NCBI GenBank assembly: GCA_017437125.1
Contig: JAFSBV010000032.1
Coordinates: forward strand, 1-64,000
DNA: 64,000 nucleotides
Direction of reading: 5' to 3'
From: Bacteroidales bacterium
GTDB lineage: Bacteria; Bacteroidota; Bacteroidia; Bacteroidales; UBA932
In this document: piece by piece, positions 56,539 through 64,000 of the stretch
How positions within the stretch are numbered: the first letter of the stretch is position 1
How the letters are laid out: every line of letters begins with the position of its first letter
Translations under genes and position numbers: made by a program
The notes under the pieces: generated by a model
The model's database searches: none
What the model saw: only the letters and a program-made list of their open reading frames with translations
What the model was told of the DNA's origin: nothing

Positions 56539-58722
56539 TTATCCTATCTCAGCACCGTTGCAGAGAGTCTCCGCAGGAGTGACGAAACGCATCTTGCCGT
56601 CATTCTGACGAGCCATGAGGATCATTCCCTTCGACTCGATGCCACGGATCTTGCGCGGAGCAAGGTTGGCCAGGATGCATATCTGCTTTCCGACCATCTC
56701 CTCAGGAGAATATTGCTCGGCAATGCCTGAAACGATCACCCTCTTGTCGATGCCGGTATCGATGGTAAGCTTCAGAAGCTTGTCAGTCTTAGGAACACGC
56801 TCAGCCTCAAGCACTGTCGCTGTCCTGATATCCATCTTCTGGAAATCATCGAATGTGCATTCCTCCTTCTGCGGAGTCACGACAGCTGCCTCAGCCGCCT
56901 TTGCTGCAGCCTCACGCTCTGCGCGGATAGCCTCAAGACGAGCAATCTGTGCATCAACGACCTCATCCTCGATCTTGGCAAAGAGAAGGGTTGCAGGATT
57001 GAGCTGATGGCCGGCAGGAAGAAGCGAAGCCTTGCCGAGGTCATCCCATGTCAATGAGATCGCCACGTCGCTGTGTCCACCGCTGTGACATGAAGAAGTA
57101 TGAAGGGCTGCGCCTTCGCCATCCTTGTATATGTTCTCGCTTACTGATCCCTCTTCACCTGCACGGTGGTCGGTTCCGGCTACGATTCCTACATTGAGGA
57201 TACCACGGAGCTTCTCGGATGAGAACGGAAGGAATGGCTCGAATGCGATTGCAAGGGAAGCACATATCTGGAGAGATACATTCAGGATCGAAGCCGTTCT
57301 GTCCATATCGGTCTTGGCAACCTTCCAAGGCTCGGTATCAGTCAGATACTTGTTTCCAAGACGTGCGATGTTCATAGCCTCCTTGAGAGCCTCGCGGAAC
57401 TTGTATCCGTCAAGGTATCTCTGCATCTCTTCCTTGAGAGGCTGAATCTGCGCAAGCGTCTCTGCATCAACAGTCTCCGGCTTGAGGTCGGCAGGAACAC
57501 GACCCTCGAAATACTTATGCGTAAGCACGACGGCACGGTTCACGAAGTTTCCGAGGATAGCCACGAGCTCGCTGTTGTTGCGTGCCTGGAAGTCCTTCCA
57601 TGAGAAATCATTGTCCTTTGTCTCAGGTGCGTTGGCTGTAAGCACATAACGGAGCACATCCTCCTGTCCAGGGAACTGCTCGAGGTACTCGTGAAGCCAT
57701 ACGGCCCAGCCACGAGAGGTAGATATCTTGTCCCCCTCGAGATTCAGGAACTCGTTTGCAGGGACATTGTCAGGAAGGATATAGCTTCCGTCCGCCTTAA
57801 GCATCGAAGGGAATACGATGCAATGGAATACGATATTGTCCTTTCCGATGAAATGAACGAGCTTCGTATCCTCGCTCTTCCACCACTTCTCCCAGCTCTG
57901 AGGAAGAAGTTCCTGAGTATTTGAAATATAGCCGATAGGCGCATCGAACCACACATAAAGAACCTTGCCATCAGAACCTTCTACAGGAACAGGAACACCC
58001 CAGTTGAGGTCACGGCTGACGGCACGTGGCTGAAGACCTCCATCGATCCAGCTCTTGCACTGTCCGTAAACATTGCTTCTCCATTCCTTGTGGCCGTCGA
58101 GGATCCACTCGGAAAGCCACTTCTCATACTGGTCGAGAGGAAGATACCAATGTTTGGTCTCCTTCTTCACGAGCTCGCCTCCGCTGAGAGCCGATTTAGG
58201 ATTGATGAGTTCATCCGGGCTGAGTGTGGCACCACACTTCTCGCACTGGTCACCATAAGCTCCTTCCGCACCGCAGCGAGGACATGTACCTGTGATATAA
58301 CGGTCTGCGAGGAAGGTCTTTGCCTCCTCGTCATAATACTGCTCGCTCACCTTCTCGATGAACTTTCCTTCATCATAAAGCTTACGGAAATATTCTGCAG
58401 CATTCTTGTGATGTGTCTTGGAAGAAGTCCTTGAATAGATGTCGAAGTTGATTCCCAGACCTGTGAATGAGTTCTTTATGATCTTGTGATACCTGTCAAC
58501 GATGTCCTGAGGAGTGCAGCCTTCCTTCTGAGCCTTGATGGTGATAGGCACACCATGCTCATCCGAACCGCAGACATAGAGGACATCCTCACCTCTCATC
58601 CTAAGATATCTCACATAGATATCCGCTGGCACATACACACCGGCAAGATGGCCGATATGGACCGGACCGTTCGCATATGGAAGCGCACAGGTCACAAGCG
58701 TTCTGTTGAATTTCTTTTCCAT
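56539..58722 (-). CDS. metG: Methionyl-tRNA synthetase with C-terminal tRNA-binding domain
   Basis: 727 residues from ATG 58722. Class I synthetase: HIGH at 22-25 (PVHIGHLAG), zinc knuckles [18 protein letters not shown], the KMSKS loop as KISTS (332-336), and a C-terminal EMAP/Trbp111-type domain ([25 protein letters not shown]). Around residues 515-560, between SEKLRGILN and [18 protein letters not shown], there is an extra stretch ([20 protein letters not shown] and on to [13 protein letters not shown]) not expected in homologues, low in hydrophobics. An in-frame upstream ATG at 58764 is unlikely to be used. Confidence 0.94.
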   Translation of the reverse strand: MEKKFNRTLVTCALPYANGPVHIGHLAGVYVPADIYVRYLRMRGEDVLYVCGSDEHGVPITIKAQKEGCTPQDIVDRYHKIIKNSFTGLGINFDIYSRTSSKTHHKNAAEYFRKLYDEGKFIEKVSEQYYDEEAKTFLADRYITGTCPRCGAEGAYGDQCEKCGATLSPDELINPKSALSGGELVKKETKHWYLPLDQYEKWLSEWILDGHKEWRSNVYGQCKSWIDGGLQPRAVSRDLNWGVPVPVEGSDGKVLYVWFDAPIGYISNTQELLPQSWEKWWKSEDTKLVHFIGKDNIVFHCIVFPSMLKADGSYILPDNVPANEFLNLEGDKISTSRGWAVWLHEYLEQFPGQEDVLRYVLTANAPETKDNDFSWKDFQARNNSELVAILGNFVNRAVVLTHKYFEGRVPADLKPETVDAETLAQIQPLKEEMQRYLDGYKFREALKEAMNIARLGNKYLTDTEPWKVAKTDMDRTASILNVSLQICASLAIAFEPFLPFSSEKLRGILNVGIVAGTDHRAGEEGSVSENIYKDGEGAALHTSSCHSGGHSDVAISLTWDDLGKASLLPAGHQLNPATLLFAKIEDEVVDAQIARLEAIRAEREAAAKAAEAAVVTPQKEECTFDDFQKMDIRTATVLEAERVPKTDKLLKLTIDTGIDKRVIVSGIAEQYSPEEMVGKQICILANLAPRKIRGIESKGMILMARQNDGKMRFVTPAETLCNGAEIG

Positions 58723-59006
58723 TATATTATCAATTTCAATATTTCCATTACAGTCAACCTGCAAATTTACAAAAATTTACCGCAATACTCATCCCTATAT
58801 GGCGTTTTTAGTCCCACCACCGTTAAAAATAAATTCGAGCCTGTTAAAAATTTATTTTTCACATCATAAAATTCGCATAAAAATGAGGGGGTCAGGGGTG
58901 ATTTCGTCACATTTCTTTTGGCGGAAGGCTCAGACTCATGAACTTAGCAACACGTTATTTTCATGTCCGGCCGGGCATGAGCGGGAATTTTTAACAAAAC
59001 GTTTTT
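58723..59006. other. Intergenic region between metG and the pilus genes
   Basis: No gene. GTTAAAAATT (58843-58852) and its complement AATTTTTAAC (58986-58995) are inverted around 133 bp, with an extra GTTAAAAAT at 58822-58830. Inside lies a hairpin CATGTCC, GGCC, GGGCATG (58962-58979). The pilus-operon promoter should be here, but no clean TAnnTTTG box is seen in the present orientation. Confidence 0.5.
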
Positions 59007-60029
59007 ATGAAAAAGTTATTTTTCTTTATGACACTTGCCGCTGCAGTGATGACAGCATGCAGAAAAGAAGATGCGGCACAGGAATCCGGCGACCCATCTT
59101 CAAAGACAGTAAACCTTACTGTGAATATAGACAATCCTTTAAACACCAGAGCTACCGGAATCAGCGGTGACGAAACCGATGAAGCCAAGGTAAACAGCCT
59201 TCAGGTCTTTGTATTCAACGGAGAAGCCATAGACGGCTACGCTTCGGCCAGCAACGCAAAGAGCCTGAACCTGGGATGCACGACCGGCAGCAGAACCATC
59301 TATGCCATAGCTAATGCACCTTCCCTGGCAAATGTCACCAGCATGTCGGAACTGCTTGCCACAGTCTCCAGGCTGGGAGAGAACGCGACCAACCTTGAAA
59401 TGATAGGAAAAAAGACCGAGGAAATAAAGGCCGACACCAGATCGGTAAACGTCGATATTGACAGGCTGGCCTCGCGCATCATGGTAAAGAAAGTCACCAA
59501 CGCCCTGACCTCTCCGGCTCTGAAAGCTCAGAACTTCGTCCTGAAAAGCATGTATCTGATCAATGTCGCAGCCGACATAAATTACGGTATGTCAGGAGAT
59601 TACCAGATCAGTACATGGTACAACAAGATGTATTATCAGAGCGGCAACAACCGTGGCAGTCTGACTTTTGACACGGTGAATGAGACCGTAGCGGCAGGTA
59701 CCAGCCATGAAACCGCACATTACTTCTATGCCTATCCGAATCATGCCGAACATTCTTCGGCAGAAAGCTGGTCAGCCCGTGCTACCATGCTGGTACTCAA
59801 GGTGCAGATAGGCACTGTTCTTTACAACTACCCTATCCTGCTTCCTCCGCTGACAAGCAACCATTCCTATGAAATCGAAGAAATCCAGATCACACGTCCA
59901 GGCAATCTTGATGACGGCAAGGAAGGAGGCACGGACGAGCAGGAGCCGGTACAGGGCAAGGACTGCGAATTCACGATCTTCGTCAAGCCTTGGACTACCA
60001 TAACAGTTGCAGACGGCACAATAATATAG
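59007..60029 (+). CDS. FimA/Mfa1-type fimbrillin lipoprotein
   Basis: 340 residues. Signal MKKLFFFMTLAAAVMTAC (Cys18) followed by RKEDAAQE, an acidic stretch like a Bacteroidota surface-export signal. The body matches the major fimbrial subunit N-terminal domain: AKVNSLQVFVFNGEAIDGYA, TTGSRTIYAIANAPSL, SELLATVSRLGEN, and VDIDRLASRIMVKKV. NTRATG at 46-51 offers Arg48 as a trypsin/gingipain-like processing site, which in type V pili frees a groove for strand exchange with the next subunit. First of three pilus genes; likely a major or accessory stalk subunit. Confidence 0.88.
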   Translation: MKKLFFFMTLAAAVMTACRKEDAAQESGDPSSKTVNLTVNIDNPLNTRATGISGDETDEAKVNSLQVFVFNGEAIDGYASASNAKSLNLGCTTGSRTIYAIANAPSLANVTSMSELLATVSRLGENATNLEMIGKKTEEIKADTRSVNVDIDRLASRIMVKKVTNALTSPALKAQNFVLKSMYLINVAADINYGMSGDYQISTWYNKMYYQSGNNRGSLTFDTVNETVAAGTSHETAHYFYAYPNHAEHSSAESWSARATMLVLKVQIGTVLYNYPILLPPLTSNHSYEIEEIQITRPGNLDDGKEGGTDEQEPVQGKDCEFTIFVKPWTTITVADGTII

Positions 60030-60035
60030 TACGTC

Positions 60036-61040
60036 ATGAAAGCATCCGTACTTTTGTCTGTCATGCTTATTGCAGGCATTTCATGCGTATCGGAACAGAC
60101 CGGCATCCACACTGACGGAAAGACCGTAAGGTTCTGCGTCAGCGTGGACTCCGGTCCTGCCACAAGAGCATCTTCTGCCGGGAGCGAGAATGCCTTGAAC
60201 AGGATCCAGTTCGTCCTTTTCAGAGACGGAACACTCTACTCCTCTGCATCAAGTGACGGAAACAGCACCGACATGGAGGCAGACTTCGGGACTTACAGTC
60301 TCTATGCCTTTGTAAATGATCCTACTGAGTGGATATCCATGCCGGATCTGACAGAAGAGAAGATCATGAGTTCCGCTTCATCATTCTCGGACAATTCCCT
60401 CTCGTCATATGTCATGTTCGGATATGTTCCGTCTTTTGAAATCGACGAAAGATTCACTTCCATAACGGTCAATGTTGACAGACTGGCTTCGAGGATAATG
60501 GTCGGAAACCTGAAGGTTGACTTCAGTTCCAACTCCCATTATAAAGGGTGCAGCCTGAAGATAAGGAATATGTACCTCACCAATGTCCTGGGGAAATGCC
60601 CTTACTCCATGATTCCTTCGGGATCTCCTTTATCTTCAGACAGATGGTATAACAGGATGGGACTGGAGGATTCCGGTCATACAATCATGTCAATGACAGC
60701 CGACAAAGGACTGGACATAGTCATTCAGGACGGTTCATCGACAGATCTGGACAAGGTCTATTATGCCTACCCGAACGGCTGCGTTTCCGATTCGGATTCC
60801 GGGCAATGGGAATCACGAAGGACGAGGCTGGTCATCGAAGCGACATTGGACGGAAAGGAATGCTGGTATCACATCACCCTTCCTCCGATGAAGTCCAACG
60901 CCTCATACAGCATAGAGAGCTGTACCATAATGAACATAGGAGGCAATTCACCCGAAGACAACACGATACCATCATGCGAGGTAATCATAACTGAATCATT
61001 ATCCTGGGATCAGACATTTTCAGTGGAGGAGGAATCATGA
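60036..61040 (+). CDS. Second FimA-like fimbrillin lipoprotein
   Basis: 334 residues, paralogue of the preceding protein: signal MKASVLLSVMLIAGISC (Cys17), ATRASS with Arg44 as possible processing site, NRIQFVLFRDGTLYSS, TYSLYAFVNDP, VNVDRLASRIMVGNLKVDF, IRNMYLTNVLGKCPYSM and RWYNRMG, all aligned with its neighbour. It starts 6 nt after the first pilus gene and overlaps the third by 4 nt (ATGA). It may be an anchor or an adaptor subunit; sequence alone does not decide. Confidence 0.85.
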   Translation: MKASVLLSVMLIAGISCVSEQTGIHTDGKTVRFCVSVDSGPATRASSAGSENALNRIQFVLFRDGTLYSSASSDGNSTDMEADFGTYSLYAFVNDPTEWISMPDLTEEKIMSSASSFSDNSLSSYVMFGYVPSFEIDERFTSITVNVDRLASRIMVGNLKVDFSSNSHYKGCSLKIRNMYLTNVLGKCPYSMIPSGSPLSSDRWYNRMGLEDSGHTIMSMTADKGLDIVIQDGSSTDLDKVYYAYPNGCVSDSDSGQWESRRTRLVIEATLDGKECWYHITLPPMKSNASYSIESCTIMNIGGNSPEDNTIPSCEVIITESLSWDQTFSVEEES

Positions 61041-63454
61041 GAAAAACATTCATTAACAAACCGTCAGTCATGCTGATAGCATGGAGCCTGCTTGCGGGAT
61101 GTTCCGACAAGACACACACAGAACCTGAAACCTCCGGCAACATCACTTTCAGCTATAATGTCGAAGAATTCGGTGCGGCATCCAGAAGCATACTCACATC
61201 AGATGACATCGAGGACAAGATGACTTCTCTTTCCCTGTTCGTCTATTACAAAGACCGTCTCATCGAGGCCAGCCATTACAAGAATCCCGGGAACGGAGTA
61301 TCCATATCCCTGGAGAACGGACGTGAATATGATATCTATGCCCTTGTCAACATGGGAGATATGACAGATGCAATGCCTGCGGACAAATCATCCGGACAGA
61401 TTCCGGACTTGACATGGGAAGTACCCTCATATTCATTCATCGACGCAAACGGTCTTCCGATGGCAGGAAAGGCCGAGGGATTCAAGGCAGGAACCGATAT
61501 TCCGGAAATTGACCTGAGACGCCTTTTCGCGAAAGTTTGTCTGGACATCGGATTCTCTTATGAAGGAGCCGTCATTTCCGGCATCAAGGTACTGAACCTC
61601 AACGGTACCTTGAAGCCATTCGGTTCATCCGCTGCCTCGACATCATCAGCCATAATGACTGAAGTGGAATATGATTCCGGAACAGGCGAGCATTACTTCT
61701 ACGTTCCAGAGAACATGCAGGGACAGATAGGCTCGGCATCGGCATCACATGAGAAGAATCCGGATCTTGATTCCGGCATCAAGGCACGAAAGGACGTGCT
61801 TACGTATATGGAAGTCGATGTCAGCCTTGAGGAGAATGAAGATTACATCGGCAATGTCATCTACAGAAGCTATCTGGGCAATGACAACACCAGGAATTTC
61901 GATATCAGAGGCAACTGCTGCTACCGATGGAATGTGACCTATCATCAGGACAACCTGCAGTACAACGACTGGAAGATCGACACGGATGCGGTTGAACCGG
62001 CGGCAAAGGATATCCTGGAGTTCACCGGAAGAATCGAGGCAGGTCCAGGACAGACTGTGAATGTAAACTTCTCGTATGACCTGTCCGCTACCGGCAAGGA
62101 TCCATCGGAAATATCATTCACGGCTGACGATGGGCTTGAGTTCGGAACCCCGGAATTCACTTCAGTCAGTGCAAATGCCGGAACAGGCACGATACCATTG
62201 ACCTGCAGCACCTCTACAGAAATCGGAGACATCCTGCACGTCAGGATGGAAGCGGGAGAGGTCCATGCCGAGGCAGAAGTGGAAGTGGTGAACTACGTGA
62301 CTGGAATAAAGATGACCCTGCCTTTCACTGCCATGTATTCGGAATATATGCAAGTCACGGCGACAGCCACATATTACGATGGCAGCACTGTCACAGATCC
62401 GTCTGAATTCACCTGGACCATCAATGGTCTTTTAGGCTCACCTGACGACATTGTGACAGTGAAGAACGGCATGCTCAGAAGAAGGCTGGACATAAGCGGA
62501 ATGTGCAAGATCACCGTTGCGCATGGAGGGAAGTCAGACGTCAGGACGATAAACTGTCCTGTCACCATTGTCGGCGTAGAATACATTCCGGATCCTGTCG
62601 AGATCCAGATCGGAGAAAAATTCCAAGGAACCCTGTATCAGGTTACCTATAACATCAATGATCCGGAGAATCTTACAAGGGTGGAACTGAAGAGCAATGC
62701 TCAAGGATCGGCTACATTCAACATATCGGACAATTCGATCGCATCGTACGGATATTCTGGAGCATTCGGTGCCGAAATCACGGGAAAGGCCAAGGGATCC
62801 ACCGTTCTGTCAATAGATGTCACTTTGAAGAACTATATGTATTCGGGCCATCTTGACATCCCGGTAATTGTCGGACTGTACAGCTACGGTCTGGAGCTGA
62901 GTGAAACGGATGTGACACTCATCGAAGGCGAGAGCAGGCAGCTTGAGGCTTATTTCGTCACATATTACCAGGGTGAGGAACGATCCAGAAAGAACGTCAC
63001 GTCAGAGGTGGTATGGACATCTGACAACGCCTCACTCGCTGCAGTTTCAGAGGGAAACATCACCACTACGGAAGGCAAGGCAGGAAGCTGCAATGTCACT
63101 GCCAGATATAAAGGTTACAGTGCTACTGCCGGAGTGACAGTGAAGATGAACTACATATATTCTCTGATGCTGTATGGTGCAGACGAACTGTATCCCGAAG
63201 GTATGGAATACATATCCGTAAGCGTCGGAACCACATTCAATCTGTACTGTGCACTGAACACCTGGCGCAACAACAGGTTCGTATCATCCGAAGACATTGA
63301 CGTAAACAAGGTCATATGGAAGACAAGCAACGGACTTGACATGGTTGCAAGAGGCAAGTTCTATACGCCGTACGAAGGACTGTATCTGATAGAAGCCGAT
63401 TACACTGATGCCAACGGCATCCATTACGGCTGGATAACCGTCGAGGTTTACTGA
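61037..63454 (+). CDS. Large pilus-tip-like lipoprotein (DUF4906-like, Ig-like C-terminus)
   Basis: 805 residues. Signal to Cys22 (WSLLAGC) followed by SDKTHTEPE; AASRSI gives Arg50 as a possible processing site. The N-terminal 300 residues are fimbrillin-like (MTSLSLFVYYKDRLIEASHY, YDIYALVNMGD, LRRLFAKVCLDIGFSYEGA, CCYRWNVTYHQDN). The rest is a chain of Ig-like domains, including a Big2-type one (VTLIEGESRQLEAYFVTYYQ ... VVWTSDNASLAAVSEGNITT ... GSCNVTARYKGYSATAGVTV, about 620-710). The domain order of small fimbrillin head plus long adhesive stalk fits a tip adhesin. It overlaps the previous gene by ATGA. Confidence 0.82.
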   Translation: MRKTFINKPSVMLIAWSLLAGCSDKTHTEPETSGNITFSYNVEEFGAASRSILTSDDIEDKMTSLSLFVYYKDRLIEASHYKNPGNGVSISLENGREYDIYALVNMGDMTDAMPADKSSGQIPDLTWEVPSYSFIDANGLPMAGKAEGFKAGTDIPEIDLRRLFAKVCLDIGFSYEGAVISGIKVLNLNGTLKPFGSSAASTSSAIMTEVEYDSGTGEHYFYVPENMQGQIGSASASHEKNPDLDSGIKARKDVLTYMEVDVSLEENEDYIGNVIYRSYLGNDNTRNFDIRGNCCYRWNVTYHQDNLQYNDWKIDTDAVEPAAKDILEFTGRIEAGPGQTVNVNFSYDLSATGKDPSEISFTADDGLEFGTPEFTSVSANAGTGTIPLTCSTSTEIGDILHVRMEAGEVHAEAEVEVVNYVTGIKMTLPFTAMYSEYMQVTATATYYDGSTVTDPSEFTWTINGLLGSPDDIVTVKNGMLRRRLDISGMCKITVAHGGKSDVRTINCPVTIVGVEYIPDPVEIQIGEKFQGTLYQVTYNINDPENLTRVELKSNAQGSATFNISDNSIASYGYSGAFGAEITGKAKGSTVLSIDVTLKNYMYSGHLDIPVIVGLYSYGLELSETDVTLIEGESRQLEAYFVTYYQGEERSRKNVTSEVVWTSDNASLAAVSEGNITTTEGKAGSCNVTARYKGYSATAGVTVKMNYIYSLMLYGADELYPEGMEYISVSVGTTFNLYCALNTWRNNRFVSSEDIDVNKVIWKTSNGLDMVARGKFYTPYEGLYLIEADYTDANGIHYGWITVEVY

Positions 63455-63471
63455 TGATATATCTTAAGCAG

Positions 63472-63504
63472 AGTGCCGTGCCCCTTATAAGGTGACACGG
63501 CACT
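63472..63504. terminator. Bidirectional terminator between the pilus operon and dnaG
   Basis: AGTGCCGTG (63472-63480) pairs with CACGGCACT (63496-63504), and the loop contains the self-complementary CCTTATAAGG. It lies 18 nt after the pilus-tip stop and 11 nt from the dnaG stop. Confidence 0.7.
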
Positions 63505-63514
63505 TGTATTGAGA

Positions 63515-64000
63515 TCAGACACGTCCGAGTTCATTGTTCAGCCTCGTACGGGCCCTGTTCAGATCATCTATCTTCGAAAGGATCTCCACTTGACGCCCGG
63601 GATCGGTCTCGGCAGCCAGCCTGGCCATAAGGTCACGAAGCAGAAGCTCGACCTTCTTGCACTGGTATGCCAGCAAGGTCTTTGGAATGAACTGGACAAG
63701 CCTTGTCGAAGTGGCTGTAAGCGACTGCTCGTAATTCTTGACAGTTATCTGATACTTTTCGATCAGAAGTTCCCTTGCCACAGCCGCCACTTCCGGATCC
63801 ATGCTGTTCAGAAGCCTTGACTGCATCTGCTCCTGCGTCAGTCCCTCCTCATACATCGCGAAATACGACTCATAGACCTTTCTGTATGAGCTGTTTACAA
63901 AATCAGCGTCATCATCTGCAAGTATTCCGTCAATGAATTCCGCGACATTCATTGTCTCACCCGGAACATAGTATTTTGAATCAACGTCAAAAAGAAGTTC
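63515..64000 (-). CDS. dnaG: DNA primase, C-terminal fragment (runs off the window)
   Basis: The frame is open to the window edge (reading ELLFDVDSKYYVPGET upstream of the first in-window Met at 63952), so the start is outside. The visible 162 residues are helical and match the C-terminal helicase-binding region of Bacteroidota DnaG as I recall it: DPEVAAVARELLIEKYQIT, IPKTLLAYQCKKVELLLRDL, then EILSKIDDLNRARTRLNNELGR. The catalytic TOPRIM core is not in the window, so the call rests on the tail alone. Confidence 0.7.
   Translation of the reverse strand, partial: ELLFDVDSKYYVPGETMNVAEFIDGILADDDADFVNSSYRKVYESYFAMYEEGLTQEQMQSRLLNSMDPEVAAVARELLIEKYQITVKNYEQSLTATSTRLVQFIPKTLLAYQCKKVELLLRDLMARLAAETDPGRQVEILSKIDDLNRARTRLNNELGRV

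Overview
The window is a 64 kb piece of a Bacteroidales (phylum Bacteroidota) chromosome. Evidence is the Bacteroidota-type promoter boxes (TTTG, about 20 nt, then TAnnTTTG, clearest at cmk and efp), many short-signal lipoproteins, FimA-type pilus proteins, GH97 and S9 enzymes, and a zinc-finger-depleted TraR/DksA protein. A gut or rumen member is likely; a family-level name would be a guess. Nearly all genes are ordinary chromosomal genes in tight operons. No prophage, CRISPR array or restriction system was seen.

Layout. 1-405: terminator, a cluster of GGGTGTA inverted repeats and tRNA-Ser(TGA). 451-4994 (minus): lspA, a TraR/DksA protein, ileS. 5083-6487 (plus): cvpA and tsaB, the latter carrying in-frame repeat insertions. 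6488-8540: a REP-associated tyrosine transposase flanked on both sides by 41-nt REP-like palindromes at mostly 72-nt spacing. 8548-10980 (minus): thioredoxin-like lipoprotein, HIT protein, greA, small membrane protein. 11020-24272 (minus): a glycogen-metabolism run (glycogen synthase/phosphorylase fusion, GH57, glycosyltransferase, debranching enzyme, glgB) with ribF downstream and xseBA upstream. 24392-35778 (mostly plus): engB, prs, a Cys-rich small protein, der, DUF4783 protein (minus), rlmH, an NtrY-like kinase facing an NtrC-like regulator, cmk, ispH, efp. 35878-41432: TM2 protein, CoA-transferase, aminotransferase, DPP-type peptidase. 41589-52620 (minus): four alpha-glucan-degrading lipoproteins (pullulanase, two more GH13, GH97), then an unlisted 44-aa peptide gene and a 1038-aa repeat lipoprotein. 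52776-58722 (minus): murA, a lipoprotein, murB, metG. 59007-63454 (plus): a three-gene FimA-type pilus cluster. 63515-64000 (minus): the 3' end of dnaG.

How it works together. Two alpha-glucan systems lie about 20 kb apart: a cytoplasmic one that builds and recycles glycogen, and an envelope one that breaks imported starch or glycogen into glucose. No SusC/SusD pair is present, so oligosaccharide import must be encoded elsewhere.

The most unusual layer is repeat biology. The transposase has its own phased palindrome arrays. A second, 21-nt hairpin family shows compensatory stem changes and lies between genes and inside the reading frames of tsaB, murB and the ribF tail. The three gaps between the four amylase genes each hold a hairpin, two of which share an apical sequence. 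The best protein-level candidates for undescribed biology are the 44-aa peptide with its repeat lipoprotein, the NtrC-like regulator lacking a DNA-binding domain, and the GH57 enzyme with a histone-like Lys/Ala tail.
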